Shown: positions 44,959 through 54,276 of the stretch, piece by piece
Numbering within the stretch: the first letter of the stretch is position 1
Layout of the letters: each line of letters opens with the position of its first letter
Assembly (NCBI GenBank): GCA_035274845.1
Contig: DATENU010000020.1
Coordinates: forward strand, 62,001 to 126,000
Direction: 5' to 3'
Length of the DNA stretch: 64,000 bases
From: Chthoniobacterales bacterium
GTDB taxonomy: Bacteria; Verrucomicrobiota; Verrucomicrobiia; Chthoniobacterales; UBA10450
Notes under the pieces: model-generated
Told to the model about the DNA's origin: nothing
The model's input: the letters and a program-made list of their open reading frames with translations, nothing else
Databases searched by the model: none
Translations under genes and position numbers: made by a program

Positions 44959-45669
44959 TTAAGGAGCGGATTGTTCGGTTGAAGGTTGCTCCCGAGCACC
45001 CCGGAACAAAAGCCAAATCATGGTTGGAAGTCCGCCCAGCGCGCCCAACGCCATCGCCAGCGTGGTGAAGGTCGCGGGATAAAATTGGGGAGCTAGAAAC
45101 TTGGTCAGAGTATTGATGGCGTAGCCTGCGCTCATCATGATCAGGAGAAAGCCAAGGATTTTCGGGAGGTATCTCGATTTGATGACGAGCAATCCGAAGG
45201 CAAAGAAGTACGGCGTCCAGAATAACTCGACGAGGGCCTGGCCAGAACTGTTGTTCAGCCGGAGAAAGACCATCGCCAGGGCATTACGCTGTTCGGGGGT
45301 GAACGCCTTTAGATAATCGGTGGGACCCAGGAGCGCCATGGCGGCAAAGAGGTTGAGCGTGTTAACGACCGCGATGCCGACAGTAATCAGGATCGAGGTC
45401 AGCAGCACGAGGGCACTGCACCGATCGACCGCCTTGAACAAGCGATACAAAGCCAGACCGAAGAAGAGCAGGAAGACTTGCGAAAGAAGGATCCCGACGA
45501 TCGCCGCGCGGAATAGATTCTCAGAAGCAACCAGATGAGTTGCGGTCGCGGCAGCGTCGCCCGGAACAAGAATGTTCGAGCGGATGTACGACATGCCCCA
45601 GCCGCCGGTAGCCGTGCACAACAGCCAAAGAAGGCCGGCGAGGTGTCCTTGTTTCTTAATTGAGTTCAT
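44959..45669 (-). CDS. DUF4386 membrane protein, copy 2
   Basis: 236 residues from ATG 45669. About six TM helices and the same YRLFKAVDRCSALVLLTSIL motif as copy 1. It starts 19 nt after the ADOP stop and ends 4 nt before the oxidoreductase, repeating the order seen at 37 kb. Confidence 0.85.
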   Translation of the reverse strand: MNSIKKQGHLAGLLWLLCTATGGWGMSYIRSNILVPGDAAATATHLVASENLFRAAIVGILLSQVFLLFFGLALYRLFKAVDRCSALVLLTSILITVGIAVVNTLNLFAAMALLGPTDYLKAFTPEQRNALAMVFLRLNNSSGQALVELFWTPYFFAFGLLVIKSRYLPKILGFLLIMMSAGYAINTLTKFLAPQFYPATFTTLAMALGALGGLPTMIWLLFRGAREQPSTEQSAP

Positions 45670-45688
45670 AGAACTTGATGGCAAAGCG

Positions 45689-48349
45689 CTAATCTGCGCG
45701 GAGAGCGTCAATCGGGTTGATCCGCGCGGCTCGGCGGGCTGGAAGCCAGCAGGCGACCAGAGCCACGGTGATGAGAACGAGCGTGGTCCCGATCATTACG
45801 GAAGGGCGGTTGAGATGCATCCCGGGATGGCCGGCGGCAAGAAACCGGCCCACGGCGATTGCTCCCAGCATGCCGAGCGCAGATCCGATGATCGCCAGTT
45901 TTATTCCCGATGCGAGAACGATGCGCGTGATGTCTCGCAGGCACGCTCCTAACGCGAGCCGAATGGCGAATTCGCCGGTGCGTTGCGCCATCGTGCGGGC
46001 GATGATGCCGTAAACTCCGAGCGACGCCAGGCCAAGTCCGAGCAAGGCAAATGAGGTAAGAATGTCGCGCAGGACAGCAGTTTGATAGTTGGCGCGCTCG
46101 ACGGTTGCGTCCGCGGGTTGGAGCTGACGCACGGGCAAGTCCGGGTCGAGCTCGGCCATGAGATTTCGAATGGAATCGACGAGGCTGGCGGGCGCGGCAC
46201 CCGAGGTGCGGATGGCAATTTCGTTGTTGGGCCCGGGCTCTTGCGCCATGGGTTGGTAGAGTTGAAAAGTGACCGGCCCGGGGTCTGGCATGACCGATTT
46301 CACGTCGGTCGCCACGCCCACGATTTCGCCCCATTGCGGATTTGTCCCGGCCTGCGCGAGACGCCGGCCGATGGGATTCTCGTTGCCAAACAGCCCCCGG
46401 GCCATCGCCTGATTGATGATGAAGACTCTTGGCGATGTCGCAGTGTCTTTTTCGCTGAAGGAGCGGCCGGAGAGCATGCGTGTCTCGACGGTTTCGAAAT
46501 AGCGGGCCGTGACGCTGTTTACGACCGCAGCCGGTTCGTGACCGCGCTGGGGAAGCTCATGACCTTCGATCAGATATTTGCGCGTGTCCGGCCAATTGAA
46601 GAACGGCGTGAAGGCAGAAATGCTGGCCGAGGCGACGTCGGGTTGCGACTCCAGTCGTTCCAGGACAAGCCGATGGAACGCGGTAATTTTGTCCGGATTG
46701 GAATAGCGGGTCGCGGGGAGCACGACGGTTCCGGTGAGGAGACGATCGGATTGCCAGCCGGCGCGACGGTGGTTCAATTCGTCGAGCCCGCAGATGAAAA
46801 GGGCGGCGCCGGAAAGCAGCACCATCGCGAGAGCGAACTGCCCGACAATGAGCGCCTGACGAAAGCGGCGATGGCCGCGACCGCCGGTCATGCCGCGCGC
46901 GCCGCTCTTGAGCGTGTCGTTTACATTGAGCCGCAAAGCGAAAAGCGCCGGCGCCAGTCCAAAGGCGAGAGCGGTGACGAGCGAGGCCGCAAAGGCCCAA
47001 CCGAACACCCGCCAGTCAAACTCGAGGATAACCTGCTCGCCGTTATCGCCCGTGGATCGAGCGGCGAGCCAATCGACGCCCCATTGCGCAACGAGAAGAG
47101 CGCAGACGGCGCCGGCCAGCGCGAGCAAAAGCGACTCAGCGATCAAGGGGCGGAGCAATTGCAGGCGCGATGCGCCGAGAGCAGAGCGCACTGCGAACTC
47201 CCGGGCGCGCGACATGGTGCGCGCGAGAAGAAGGTTCGCCAGATTCGAGCAGGCGATGAGGAGGACAAACCCTGAAAGCCCGATGAGCATCCACATCATC
47301 CGGGAAGAGGTCTTTCCCTGCACCGTGTTTTCCAAGGGGATGGTGCGCCAGGTACTGCCCGCGTTGACCTCGGGAAAGTCCTTTGCCAGCCGCGCCCCGA
47401 AGGAGGCGATGAAACCGTTCGCCTCCGCACGAGAGAGGTTGTCGGCGCGCCGGCCGATGAGCCGGAGAAAGGTGCTTTGGCGATCAGCAGATTTCTGCTG
47501 GTCGAGAGCGAGCGGCCGGAAAAGGTCGACCCACCCCATGTGGCGCCAGTCGTTAAACGAAGCCGGCAGGACGCCGATGATTTCGTGTGGCTCGCCGTCA
47601 ATCCGGATGGAGCGGCCGATAATGTCAGCGCTGCCGCCGAAGCGATTCTGCCACAAGCGGGGACTGATAATCACCACGCGGTCGTTGCCGGGCCGGTCTT
47701 CTCCAGGCCGGAAGTCACGGCCGAGCTGAGGTTGAACGCCGAGGATGGAAAAGAAATTGGCCGTGGTGCGGAGGGCATCGGCCATGTCGGCCGGTTGTCC
47801 GCGCTCGGCAAGAGTCGCGTCTCCGGGCGCGTAGGCGGCGATTTCGCCATAGCCATTCATCTCCTTTTGAAGGGCGAGGAAATCAGCGGGCGAAACGCGG
47901 CCCTCCGGATTCTGCGGTGTCACCCGGTCGATTCGATCGAGCCGCTCGCTGTCGGGGTAGGGCAGCGGTTTGACCACCAGGCCATTGAAGGCGCTGAACA
48001 TCATTGTGTTTCCGCCGATGCCGAAGCCCAGTGTGATAATGGCCAGCACTGTGAAGCCGGGACTTCGGGCCAGGGAGCGAAATGCAAAGCGCAGGCTGCG
48101 CCACAGGTCCGCCAGTTGGGGAGGGCGCCAGGTGTCGCGGACTTCCTCGCGGTAGGCGGCGGCGGCGGCTCCGAACTCGCGTTGTGCTGCGAGACGCGCA
48201 TCTCTCTCCGACATGCCTTCGGCGCGATATTCGGCCGTCAGTTGGTCGAGGTGGAACTGCATCTCGGCCTCGAGCGCCGCTTCCTGTTTGCGGCGGCGAA
48301 AAAGCCGGCTGCATTTTGTGCGGAGCCAGCGAAAACGTTCAGGCATCAT
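45689..48349 (-). CDS. ADOP/MacB-FtsX type ABC permease, copy 2
   Basis: 886 residues. Residues 1-85 form the N-terminal extension typical of ADOP proteins (MQFHLDQLTAEYRAEGMSER). Then come the MacB-type double permease segments (ACSNLANLLLARTMSRAREF; GLASLGVYGIIARTMAQRTG; ALVACWLPARRAARINPIDA). GGAG lies 7 nt before the ATG at 48349. A PadR regulator is directly upstream, as is usual for ADOP genes. It is clearly paralogous to the 37-kb copy. Confidence 0.92.
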   Translation of the reverse strand: MMPERFRWLRTKCSRLFRRRKQEAALEAEMQFHLDQLTAEYRAEGMSERDARLAAQREFGAAAAAYREEVRDTWRPPQLADLWRSLRFAFRSLARSPGFTVLAIITLGFGIGGNTMMFSAFNGLVVKPLPYPDSERLDRIDRVTPQNPEGRVSPADFLALQKEMNGYGEIAAYAPGDATLAERGQPADMADALRTTANFFSILGVQPQLGRDFRPGEDRPGNDRVVIISPRLWQNRFGGSADIIGRSIRIDGEPHEIIGVLPASFNDWRHMGWVDLFRPLALDQQKSADRQSTFLRLIGRRADNLSRAEANGFIASFGARLAKDFPEVNAGSTWRTIPLENTVQGKTSSRMMWMLIGLSGFVLLIACSNLANLLLARTMSRAREFAVRSALGASRLQLLRPLIAESLLLALAGAVCALLVAQWGVDWLAARSTGDNGEQVILEFDWRVFGWAFAASLVTALAFGLAPALFALRLNVNDTLKSGARGMTGGRGHRRFRQALIVGQFALAMVLLSGAALFICGLDELNHRRAGWQSDRLLTGTVVLPATRYSNPDKITAFHRLVLERLESQPDVASASISAFTPFFNWPDTRKYLIEGHELPQRGHEPAAVVNSVTARYFETVETRMLSGRSFSEKDTATSPRVFIINQAMARGLFGNENPIGRRLAQAGTNPQWGEIVGVATDVKSVMPDPGPVTFQLYQPMAQEPGPNNEIAIRTSGAAPASLVDSIRNLMAELDPDLPVRQLQPADATVERANYQTAVLRDILTSFALLGLGLASLGVYGIIARTMAQRTGEFAIRLALGACLRDITRIVLASGIKLAIIGSALGMLGAIAVGRFLAAGHPGMHLNRPSVMIGTTLVLITVALVACWLPARRAARINPIDALRAD

Positions 48350-48353
48350 TTGT

Positions 48354-48686
48354 TTACTCCATGTTCAGGACGCTGGTCATCGCCGAGGCGAACGAGAGCC
48401 AATGCTCTTTCTCGACCTCGAGCTCCTTCCGGCCGGCCTTGGTTAGGCGATAGAACTTGGCGCTCCGCCCGGCTTCGGAGACACCCCATTCAGCCTCGAT
48501 CCAACCGCGTCCCTCGAGGCGGTGGAGAGCCGGGTAGAGCGAGCCTTGCTTGAGCGACAGCCGATCTTTGGAGACGACCGCGATGCGTTTTGAGATGTCC
48601 CAGCCGTGCAGGGAAGCGGCTGAGAGAGCCTTCAAGATCAGGAGATCGAGCGTTCCCTGGAGCAATTCGTTGCGTACTTTGTCCAT
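48354..48686 (-). CDS. PadR-family transcriptional regulator
   Basis: 110 residues. The winged helix (LLQGTLDLLILKALSAASLH; GSLYPALHRLEGRGWIEAEW; AKFYRLTKAGRKELEVEKEH) is characteristic of PadR. The short C-terminus would dimerise. PadR genes next to ADOP permeases are common, and it probably represses its own operon. The stop is 4 nt before the ADOP start. Confidence 0.92.
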   Translation of the reverse strand: MDKVRNELLQGTLDLLILKALSAASLHGWDISKRIAVVSKDRLSLKQGSLYPALHRLEGRGWIEAEWGVSEAGRSAKFYRLTKAGRKELEVEKEHWLSFASAMTSVLNME

Positions 48687-48804
48687 GTTGGAGCGGACCT
48701 TAGTGTCGTGCTTCTACACGAGTCAAGCACTATTTGTCGAAGGTCGACAACAAAGGATGATCCGGCTCAATCTCGACGGAACGCGGTTGGTGCGTTCGCC
48801 TGGG

Positions 48805-49686
48805 CTATTTAGAAATCGACGAGCCGGATATCGGCTTCGACTTTCCTCCGAGCGCCCTTACCACCGCGGATCGCACCTCTTCATATTCTGGGCGCGTCTT
48901 AAAAAAGGCGAACGTTCTGTGTCCAGTGTCGGTGTATTCGTCGAGGTGATACAATCGCTCGTCCTCTTTGAGCTCACCCAGCTCGCGGGCGATAGCCGTC
49001 GTATCGTCGTAACTCCCCAGAGAGAGGTAATAATCAACCTCGCCCTTCTTATTCAGTATGCAGAATCGGAGATATTGCGGTCGCGGCCCGGGCGGGGCGA
49101 AATACTCGAAAACGAAAACGCTCCGGTTGGCAATCACACCCTGCTCGCGGCAAAATCGCTCAGCAGTGTTGACCTTTGGATCGGACGAATTGTTGCGGAA
49201 TTCATAAAGCGACTTGATTTCGTCATCCCGCGCTTTGACGTCGCCAAGCGCTTGATAAGCCTGAACGAGCTTTGCCCTTGCGGCCCAGTCGTCTGGCTCA
49301 ATCCGGCGGTAGCTTTGCCAGGTCTCGACGGCCTTTGAGTGTTCTCCGGTTGCGGCAAATGCCAGACCGAGATTCCACAGGACCGAACCGTCATCGGGAA
49401 GTTCCCGTTGGACCCGGGAGAGGTACGGAATCGCGCGCTTGAATTCTCCTTTGCCCATCAATTCAGTCGCAGTCTTGAACGCCGCCTCACTGGAGAGTTT
49501 ATCTGGACTGCTCTCCGCAAAGGCGAAGCTGTTGAGGATCAGAGATATTGCTACGACCGCCGATATTGGCGCCGTTCGAAGCGCGATAAAGACTGGAGGC
49601 ACGAAGGACGGTTCGTCGAAACAGATGAATCGGCAAGGGGAGCTTGCCGCGAATTGAAAACCGTTGGCGAACCCACCAAACTGCAT
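48805..49686 (-). CDS. TPR-containing exported protein
   Basis: 293 residues from ATG 49686, preceded by AGAGG at a good distance. A hydrophobic segment near residues 30-58 (TAPISAVVAISLILNSFAFA) is a late signal or anchor; a GTG at 49602 would put it at the N-terminus. Two or three TPRs follow (AAFKTATELMGKGEFKRAIP; GSVLWNLGLAFAATGEHSKA). The C-terminal 120 residues form an unnamed globular part (VFVFEYFAPPGPRPQYLRFC; LYHLDEYTDTGHRTFAFFKT). Confidence 0.7.
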   Translation of the reverse strand: MQFGGFANGFQFAASSPCRFICFDEPSFVPPVFIALRTAPISAVVAISLILNSFAFAESSPDKLSSEAAFKTATELMGKGEFKRAIPYLSRVQRELPDDGSVLWNLGLAFAATGEHSKAVETWQSYRRIEPDDWAARAKLVQAYQALGDVKARDDEIKSLYEFRNNSSDPKVNTAERFCREQGVIANRSVFVFEYFAPPGPRPQYLRFCILNKKGEVDYYLSLGSYDDTTAIARELGELKEDERLYHLDEYTDTGHRTFAFFKTRPEYEEVRSAVVRALGGKSKPISGSSISK

Positions 49687-49812
49687 GGGAGACCTCTTTT
49701 GCAACAAACGCAGGCTTGACGCCGCGGGCCACTTTTAATTAATCGATCTCGCCGCAACCCGCGCCGAAAGCATTCATGCCGATCCCGTCCTCATCCGGAA
49801 AATAGAGAATCG

Positions 49813-50226
49813 ATGAAGCTTTCACGTGTGGAACCTCGCCTTTCGCCTGACGGCTCCCGTCCTCGTGTCCTTTGCGTCGACGACAACGACCTTATTCTCG
49901 GCACGCTCAAGGCTGCGTTTAAGGCCGATGGGTTTGAGGTCGAGACCGCCTACAACGGCTTCAATGCCCTCGGGAAACTCACCAAAAACCCTCACGCTCT
50001 CCAGGCGCTCATAACGGACCTTCGCATGCCCGGGGTCGATGGGTTCGGCCTGATCGAAAAGAGCCGGGCGGCCGGTTATGCCGGGCCCATTGTGGTTTAT
50101 GCCGCTTCCATCACCGGGGATGCCCGGCAGCGGCTGGTAGAGCTCGGGATAAAACACGTCATCGAAAAGCCAGCCCGCAGCAGCGAGCTGATCGCCGCCG
50201 TCCGCGAATCGCTGAGCGGCGCTTAA
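49813..50226 (+). CDS. Response regulator receiver-domain protein
   Basis: 137 residues. The CheY-like receiver has the acidic pair CVDDND, phospho-acceptor Asp in ALITDLRMPGVDGFG and the conserved Lys in VIEKPARSSE. No output domain follows, so it acts through another protein. No histidine kinase is adjacent. Confidence 0.9.
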   Translation: MKLSRVEPRLSPDGSRPRVLCVDDNDLILGTLKAAFKADGFEVETAYNGFNALGKLTKNPHALQALITDLRMPGVDGFGLIEKSRAAGYAGPIVVYAASITGDARQRLVELGIKHVIEKPARSSELIAAVRESLSGA

Positions 50227-50625
50227 ACGCGCGGAGGATCGCGAAACTGTTTTCTCACGTCGCTCCATCTTTTCAGCAAATCCCATTGCCGGAGTTAATC
50301 GTCCATGGGCGGGACCCGAATTTCTTTCGTGAAGCGCTCATGCTGCCGCAAACCCGAAATAAAGCGCCGGGCCATCGATTGTCATCAGACTCAGCTCCTG
50401 CTTTCCCGCCGCCGCTTTCTCAGCTAAGCCGCTTCCCCGAATGTTGCGGACCGTCTGACGCAAAAGAGCAGACATTTTACCGAAACATGCTCCGAAGCAT
50501 GATGCTGATCCCGTATTCGGCGACGAGGTAGTCTGCCCTTTCGCGTTCGCACTATTGGCGCTGGTCGCAAGAATCTTGACAAGAACGTCACGCTTTTCCT
50601 ATCAAGTGGTCTCGGTCTTATCCTC
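50227..50625. other. Intergenic stretch before the STAND-CHAT module
   Basis: About 400 bases with no gene I can support. An 81-codon plus-strand ORF at 50286-50531 has no recognisable sequence pattern. A small dyad CATGCT-CCGA-AGCATG lies near 50488. The promoter for the zinc-ribbon/STAND-CHAT genes is expected in the last 100 bases. Confidence 0.5.
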
Positions 50626-50754
50626 GTGAACGGTTCCCTCTGTCACTGCCCTATCTGTGGTGACAGACTGAAATGCAACCATTGCGCTAACCATTACATC
50701 GAGAGCCAATCGAATCCGAAACAAGGCAGATGCTGTTTGGAACTGAGCCGTTAG
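50626..50754 (+). CDS. Short zinc-ribbon ORF overlapping the STAND-CHAT gene
   Basis: 42 residues from GTG 50626. LCHCPICGDRLKCNHCANHY has two closely spaced Cys pairs (CPIC and CNHC), with more Cys at CC near the end, as in small zinc ribbons. It overlaps the next gene's ATG (50730) by 25 nt in another frame, so expression would be coupled. No strong Shine-Dalgarno site is seen. The Cys spacing is the main evidence. Confidence 0.45.
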   Translation: MNGSLCHCPICGDRLKCNHCANHYIESQSNPKQGRCCLELSR

Positions 50755-53723
50755 AATTTCCGCTGGGCGATCGGGTTAAGGTGCCGCGACGCTTGGAATG
50801 GCCTCGTGTAAGCGCGGATGAGCTTATCTGGCGCGTTCTCCATAATGGAGAGAATGTTCTGTTGCACGGTCACAATGGTGTCGGCAAGACCTCATTACTA
50901 AATGAAATTGCTTTTCGCGCTAGATCCGAGCGTGCTGGTCTCGTCACCTTAGGTCGGGAAAGCCTGGCACAGGTAGCAATTGGTCCTAAGGACAAACAGT
51001 GGGATGATCTGCTTTTCGCGTTAAATGCGGGCTCTCGCTACCAACTGGGCTTTTCCGGCATTTTCCCAGCGTCAGTTCGCGTGGACGAATTATTCCGGGT
51101 TATCGAGACGGTTGCAAACCAGCAGCGGCTCACTTTCCTCTTAATCCTCGACGATTGCGAAAAGTTGCCAGCCAGGGCCAAAGAGCATTTATTCCAGACC
51201 CTGTATCGGTGGCAGCATCAGCCGCCAGCGCGAGTTCTGCTCGCATGCGCAGGCGATTTTCTCGACGAGGAATTGCAGAACAAGCCGATCTTGCACGGTG
51301 CCCTGGGTGCGTTTGACGAGTTGGAAATGAATGCGCTTTTCGCGCAAGCGGAGGAACGGTTGAGGGTTCGACTAGATTTAGGTGCGCGCGAAAAAATCCA
51401 AAGCTGGACCCAGGGAGTGCCTTCCTTCGTCCAGGGGCTATTAGAAAGAATCGAGAGATCGGCCCAGCCACCCAACTATACCATCACCCAAAACGATATT
51501 GAGAGCTTGCAAGATGAATTTCTGCACAACGCCCATTTCATGTACCACTTTGCGGGTTCCGGTAAACTCCTGTCATTGCGCGGTGACTTGCTTGACCAGA
51601 CGGAGAACGTTATCGGCGTATTCAAAGAAAGCGGCACTCTCCCGGATGATCTAATCAGAAGCCCAGCCTTGTTAAAGCTTCGCCGAATGGGGCTCCTAAA
51701 ATATTCCCGGGACAAATTGAGTTGGATAAATCCGATGGTTGCGCACTGGTTTACCCGGGGCAGCTCTTGGAGAGAGTATATGAATTTCGGAGCAGGTCCA
51801 CGTCCTCACAAGACGATAGCGCGCAAAAAGATACCGCACAGAAAAAAGCAACGTCGACGCGCGGGGCCACCAAGTCATTCCGCTCAGCAACCAAGAGAGG
51901 ACAGAGCGCAGCCGGTCGAACGCTATGTGAATCTCTGGTTTGTTTCAGATCGCTTCAAGGAAAATCATTTCGCCAAAGGACAGCCACTGCGGATTGGGCA
52001 GACCGTGTTTCTCCGAGTAAATATCGCCCCATTTGATGAGCGCACGATCTTGGAGGAAGCACAGCCGTTCCCAAGCGAGCGGGAAATAGGACATGCTTTT
52101 CCCGAAACCAAGAACAAGCCGGTACCATTGGAAATAACAATTTTCAGTAATGATTTTGAAACTCAGCCAGACGACCGTACGCAGCGATTGAATTTGGTAC
52201 CGGGCATGCCGACCGAGACCCGAGATTTTTCGCTTAAGGCTCTCAAACTAGGGCGGGCGTTTCTAAGATTATGTATTTTTTACCGGAATCATTTGCTGCA
52301 AGCACTCCGTGTTTCCACCGATGTAGTGGCTGGCCAAGAGAATGCAAGGGAACCGCAGCGTGCGATCATAGAGCTTACATTTAGTGCGGACTTTGCGCGG
52401 GTGGAGGACCTGCCGCCGCGCGGTTTGTGGCTGGGACTTAATCAAGGGACGGATGAGACGCATACCTTAAATGTTAAGGGTGACGATGTCGCGCTGAGTC
52501 GCGATTTGGGCCGGAAAATTGAAAACGCGTTGGATCAGGCGCGAACGGTAATGCTGGAAATCTCCTTTGATCCAAAAAAGGACGATAATGGCGAGGTCCG
52601 GATCAATGCAGAAACCGGTCTTCCGGAGAAGCAGTACCGATTCAAGAGCGATCATACCCCGAGTTCCGCTGACGCTAGGAAAAGGTTCAAAGAGGACTTG
52701 ACGAAGCTCGCCCGAGTAGGGAGCAATTTCTATCAAGCTCTCCTCGGCACCGGCGCGGTCCCAACCGCGGAGGAGCGTGAGTCAGCGGAAAAGCTTGTCC
52801 AACACCTCAAACAAGCATTGCGCGACGAGCAGGTCATTCAGATTTCGCGCCTAAAAAACTTGGGAGATATCTGGCCCTGGGCTTTGGTCTATGATCTACC
52901 TTTGGATCCGGACCGCGTGCAGACAGCTTGTGAAGCGTTTCGTGCCGAGGACGGAACGGCTTTACCGTACGCGGAAGGGGTTAAACGATGTACGCATCGT
53001 GATCCGGTCACCGGCCGGTTCAACGACGACGTCGTTTGTCCATACGGTTTTTGGGGATTCAAACACATTGTCGAGCAACCAACCCAGCCGGGCGGCGCCA
53101 AAGCATTCGCGGATCTCGTTCGCGAGGTTCGAGCAGGGAACGCACCGATTTTGAAAATGCCACTGGCTACGGAATTGTTAAGCGGGGAGTCTGATCACAT
53201 CGATAAGATGAGGGCCCTGCATTTTTCGACTCTCGAATCGTGGAAGGAGCTCAAAGCGGCCCTCGATCCCTTGTTGAGTCCCCCTGAGCCGCACGTCATG
53301 TATTTTTTTTGTCACGGCAAATACGATTCGTCCAAAAACCCTTATCTTCAGATCGGCAAGAACGACTCGCTTCGCCCTGCAGCCTTGGACGACCTGGATT
53401 TCAAGTGGCTCAATACGCACGGTTTGGTTTTTATTAATGGCTGCCATACCGCCGATCTCCAACCAAAGGATTTGTCGATTATTATGGCGCCCTTCATTAA
53501 GGCATATGCATCGGGAATTATAGGAACCGAAATCACCGTCCACACGTTTTTGGCTCGTTATTTCGCCCAAAAGTTTTTCGAACGCTTGCTGCCGAACGGC
53601 AGTGGGGGTCAATGCGTGGGTCAAATCATAAGAGATCTGCGGCTGGAGCTGTTACTGAAATACAATCCTCTGGGCCTTGTCTATACAGCCTACTGCTCGG
53701 CGGATTTGCATCTGACAAAATGA
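50730..53723 (+). CDS. STAND/AAA ATPase - CHAT protease protein
   Basis: 997 residues. The ATPase domain covers about 25-300, with Walker A GHNGVGKTS (47-55) and Walker B LLILDDCEK (137-145). A basic linker lies near 360-400. Residues about 400-550 are a beta-sandwich-like region (ERYVNLWFVSDRFKENHF; QTVFLRVNIAPFDERTILEE). The C-terminal CHAT domain has His862 (YFFCHGKYD) and Cys905 (FINGCHTADL). CHAT is a caspase-like protease family; STAND proteins switch on when ligand causes oligomerisation. It probably forms an operon with the zinc ribbon before it and the membrane protein after it. Confidence 0.88.
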   Translation: MLFGTEPLEFPLGDRVKVPRRLEWPRVSADELIWRVLHNGENVLLHGHNGVGKTSLLNEIAFRARSERAGLVTLGRESLAQVAIGPKDKQWDDLLFALNAGSRYQLGFSGIFPASVRVDELFRVIETVANQQRLTFLLILDDCEKLPARAKEHLFQTLYRWQHQPPARVLLACAGDFLDEELQNKPILHGALGAFDELEMNALFAQAEERLRVRLDLGAREKIQSWTQGVPSFVQGLLERIERSAQPPNYTITQNDIESLQDEFLHNAHFMYHFAGSGKLLSLRGDLLDQTENVIGVFKESGTLPDDLIRSPALLKLRRMGLLKYSRDKLSWINPMVAHWFTRGSSWREYMNFGAGPRPHKTIARKKIPHRKKQRRRAGPPSHSAQQPREDRAQPVERYVNLWFVSDRFKENHFAKGQPLRIGQTVFLRVNIAPFDERTILEEAQPFPSEREIGHAFPETKNKPVPLEITIFSNDFETQPDDRTQRLNLVPGMPTETRDFSLKALKLGRAFLRLCIFYRNHLLQALRVSTDVVAGQENAREPQRAIIELTFSADFARVEDLPPRGLWLGLNQGTDETHTLNVKGDDVALSRDLGRKIENALDQARTVMLEISFDPKKDDNGEVRINAETGLPEKQYRFKSDHTPSSADARKRFKEDLTKLARVGSNFYQALLGTGAVPTAEERESAEKLVQHLKQALRDEQVIQISRLKNLGDIWPWALVYDLPLDPDRVQTACEAFRAEDGTALPYAEGVKRCTHRDPVTGRFNDDVVCPYGFWGFKHIVEQPTQPGGAKAFADLVREVRAGNAPILKMPLATELLSGESDHIDKMRALHFSTLESWKELKAALDPLLSPPEPHVMYFFCHGKYDSSKNPYLQIGKNDSLRPAALDDLDFKWLNTHGLVFINGCHTADLQPKDLSIIMAPFIKAYASGIIGTEITVHTFLARYFAQKFFERLLPNGSGGQCVGQIIRDLRLELLLKYNPLGLVYTAYCSADLHLTK

Positions 53724-53781
53724 ACATATCGACTGGTGGCTAATCAAATCACCTCCGGTCGTTTTATTGAAAGCAAGCAAA

Positions 53782-54099
53782 ATGGAAAAATTCATCTTCT
53801 TAACTGTCATGGCAGGCGCGCTCGCCTTCGGCAGTGTAATCGGTTGGACAACATATTTTATTTTACGGCGGGCCAAGCCAACGGCTCTCAGCGACCTCAC
53901 TACTATCATTGGCACACTAGGCGGCGCGACGATTCTCGGGTTGTTCGATGCCAAGGGCCCAATGTTCGGCGCTTACTCGATTGGCTTGGCCATCGGTTTC
54001 TTTGGGTACTACCTCAAGTATTCAAAGATCGTGGGCACGACAGCCATTCGGGAAAGCTTGATCAAGAAGCAGGGCGAAGACGGGACTGTTTTGGAGTGA
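53782..54099 (+). CDS. Small multi-TM protein next to the STAND-CHAT gene
   Basis: 105 residues from ATG 53782. Three hydrophobic segments are visible (FIFLTVMAGALAFGSVIGWT; LTTIIGTLGGATILGLFDA; MFGAYSIGLAIGFFGYYLKY), followed by a polar tail (SKIVGTTAIRESLIKKQGED). The gap after the CHAT gene is 58 nt. Function unknown. A small membrane protein beside a protease is a plausible substrate or pore-forming effector. Confidence 0.7.
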   Translation: MEKFIFLTVMAGALAFGSVIGWTTYFILRRAKPTALSDLTTIIGTLGGATILGLFDAKGPMFGAYSIGLAIGFFGYYLKYSKIVGTTAIRESLIKKQGEDGTVLE

Positions 54100-54219
54100 A
54101 CGTCAAGAGACAGCTTCGGCCGAGTCAGTAATTCGCGATGCAGGCGCGGTGCGACTTCCTGCAGGAGGGCAGCGCGTCAAAATGATACGGGCTCCGCGAT
54201 CGGGCAAGATTCCGAAATC

Positions 54220-54242
54220 GTGCGCGATGCAGGGTTCGAACC
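54220..54242 (-). repeat. 23-bp copy of tRNA-Val 3' end (repeat a)
   Basis: The sequence equals the T-arm and 3' acceptor half of tRNA-Val (GGTTCGAACCCTGCATCGCG on the minus strand, plus CAC). It lies beyond the GIY-YIG gene, 321 bp from the same sequence within the tRNA. Confidence 0.9.
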
Positions 54243-54244
54243 CC

Positions 54245-54276
54245 CGCCCGCATCGCTACGCGAAGCGTTGCGGGCG
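54245..54276. terminator. Strong hairpin at the GIY-YIG gene end
   Basis: CGCCCGCATCGCT and AGCGTTGCGGGCG pair at 12 of 13 positions around a 6-base loop. It covers the last codons and stop of the GIY-YIG gene. No T-run follows, so it may be structural or a weak terminator. Confidence 0.5.

Noticed and set aside
46082-48553. Several long plus-strand frames opposite the ADOP gene
   Set aside because: They are shadows of the GC-rich permease gene; none has a family pattern.
50286-50531. 81-codon plus-strand frame before the STAND-CHAT module
   Set aside because: No ribosome site and no protein-like pattern; the region is better treated as intergenic.
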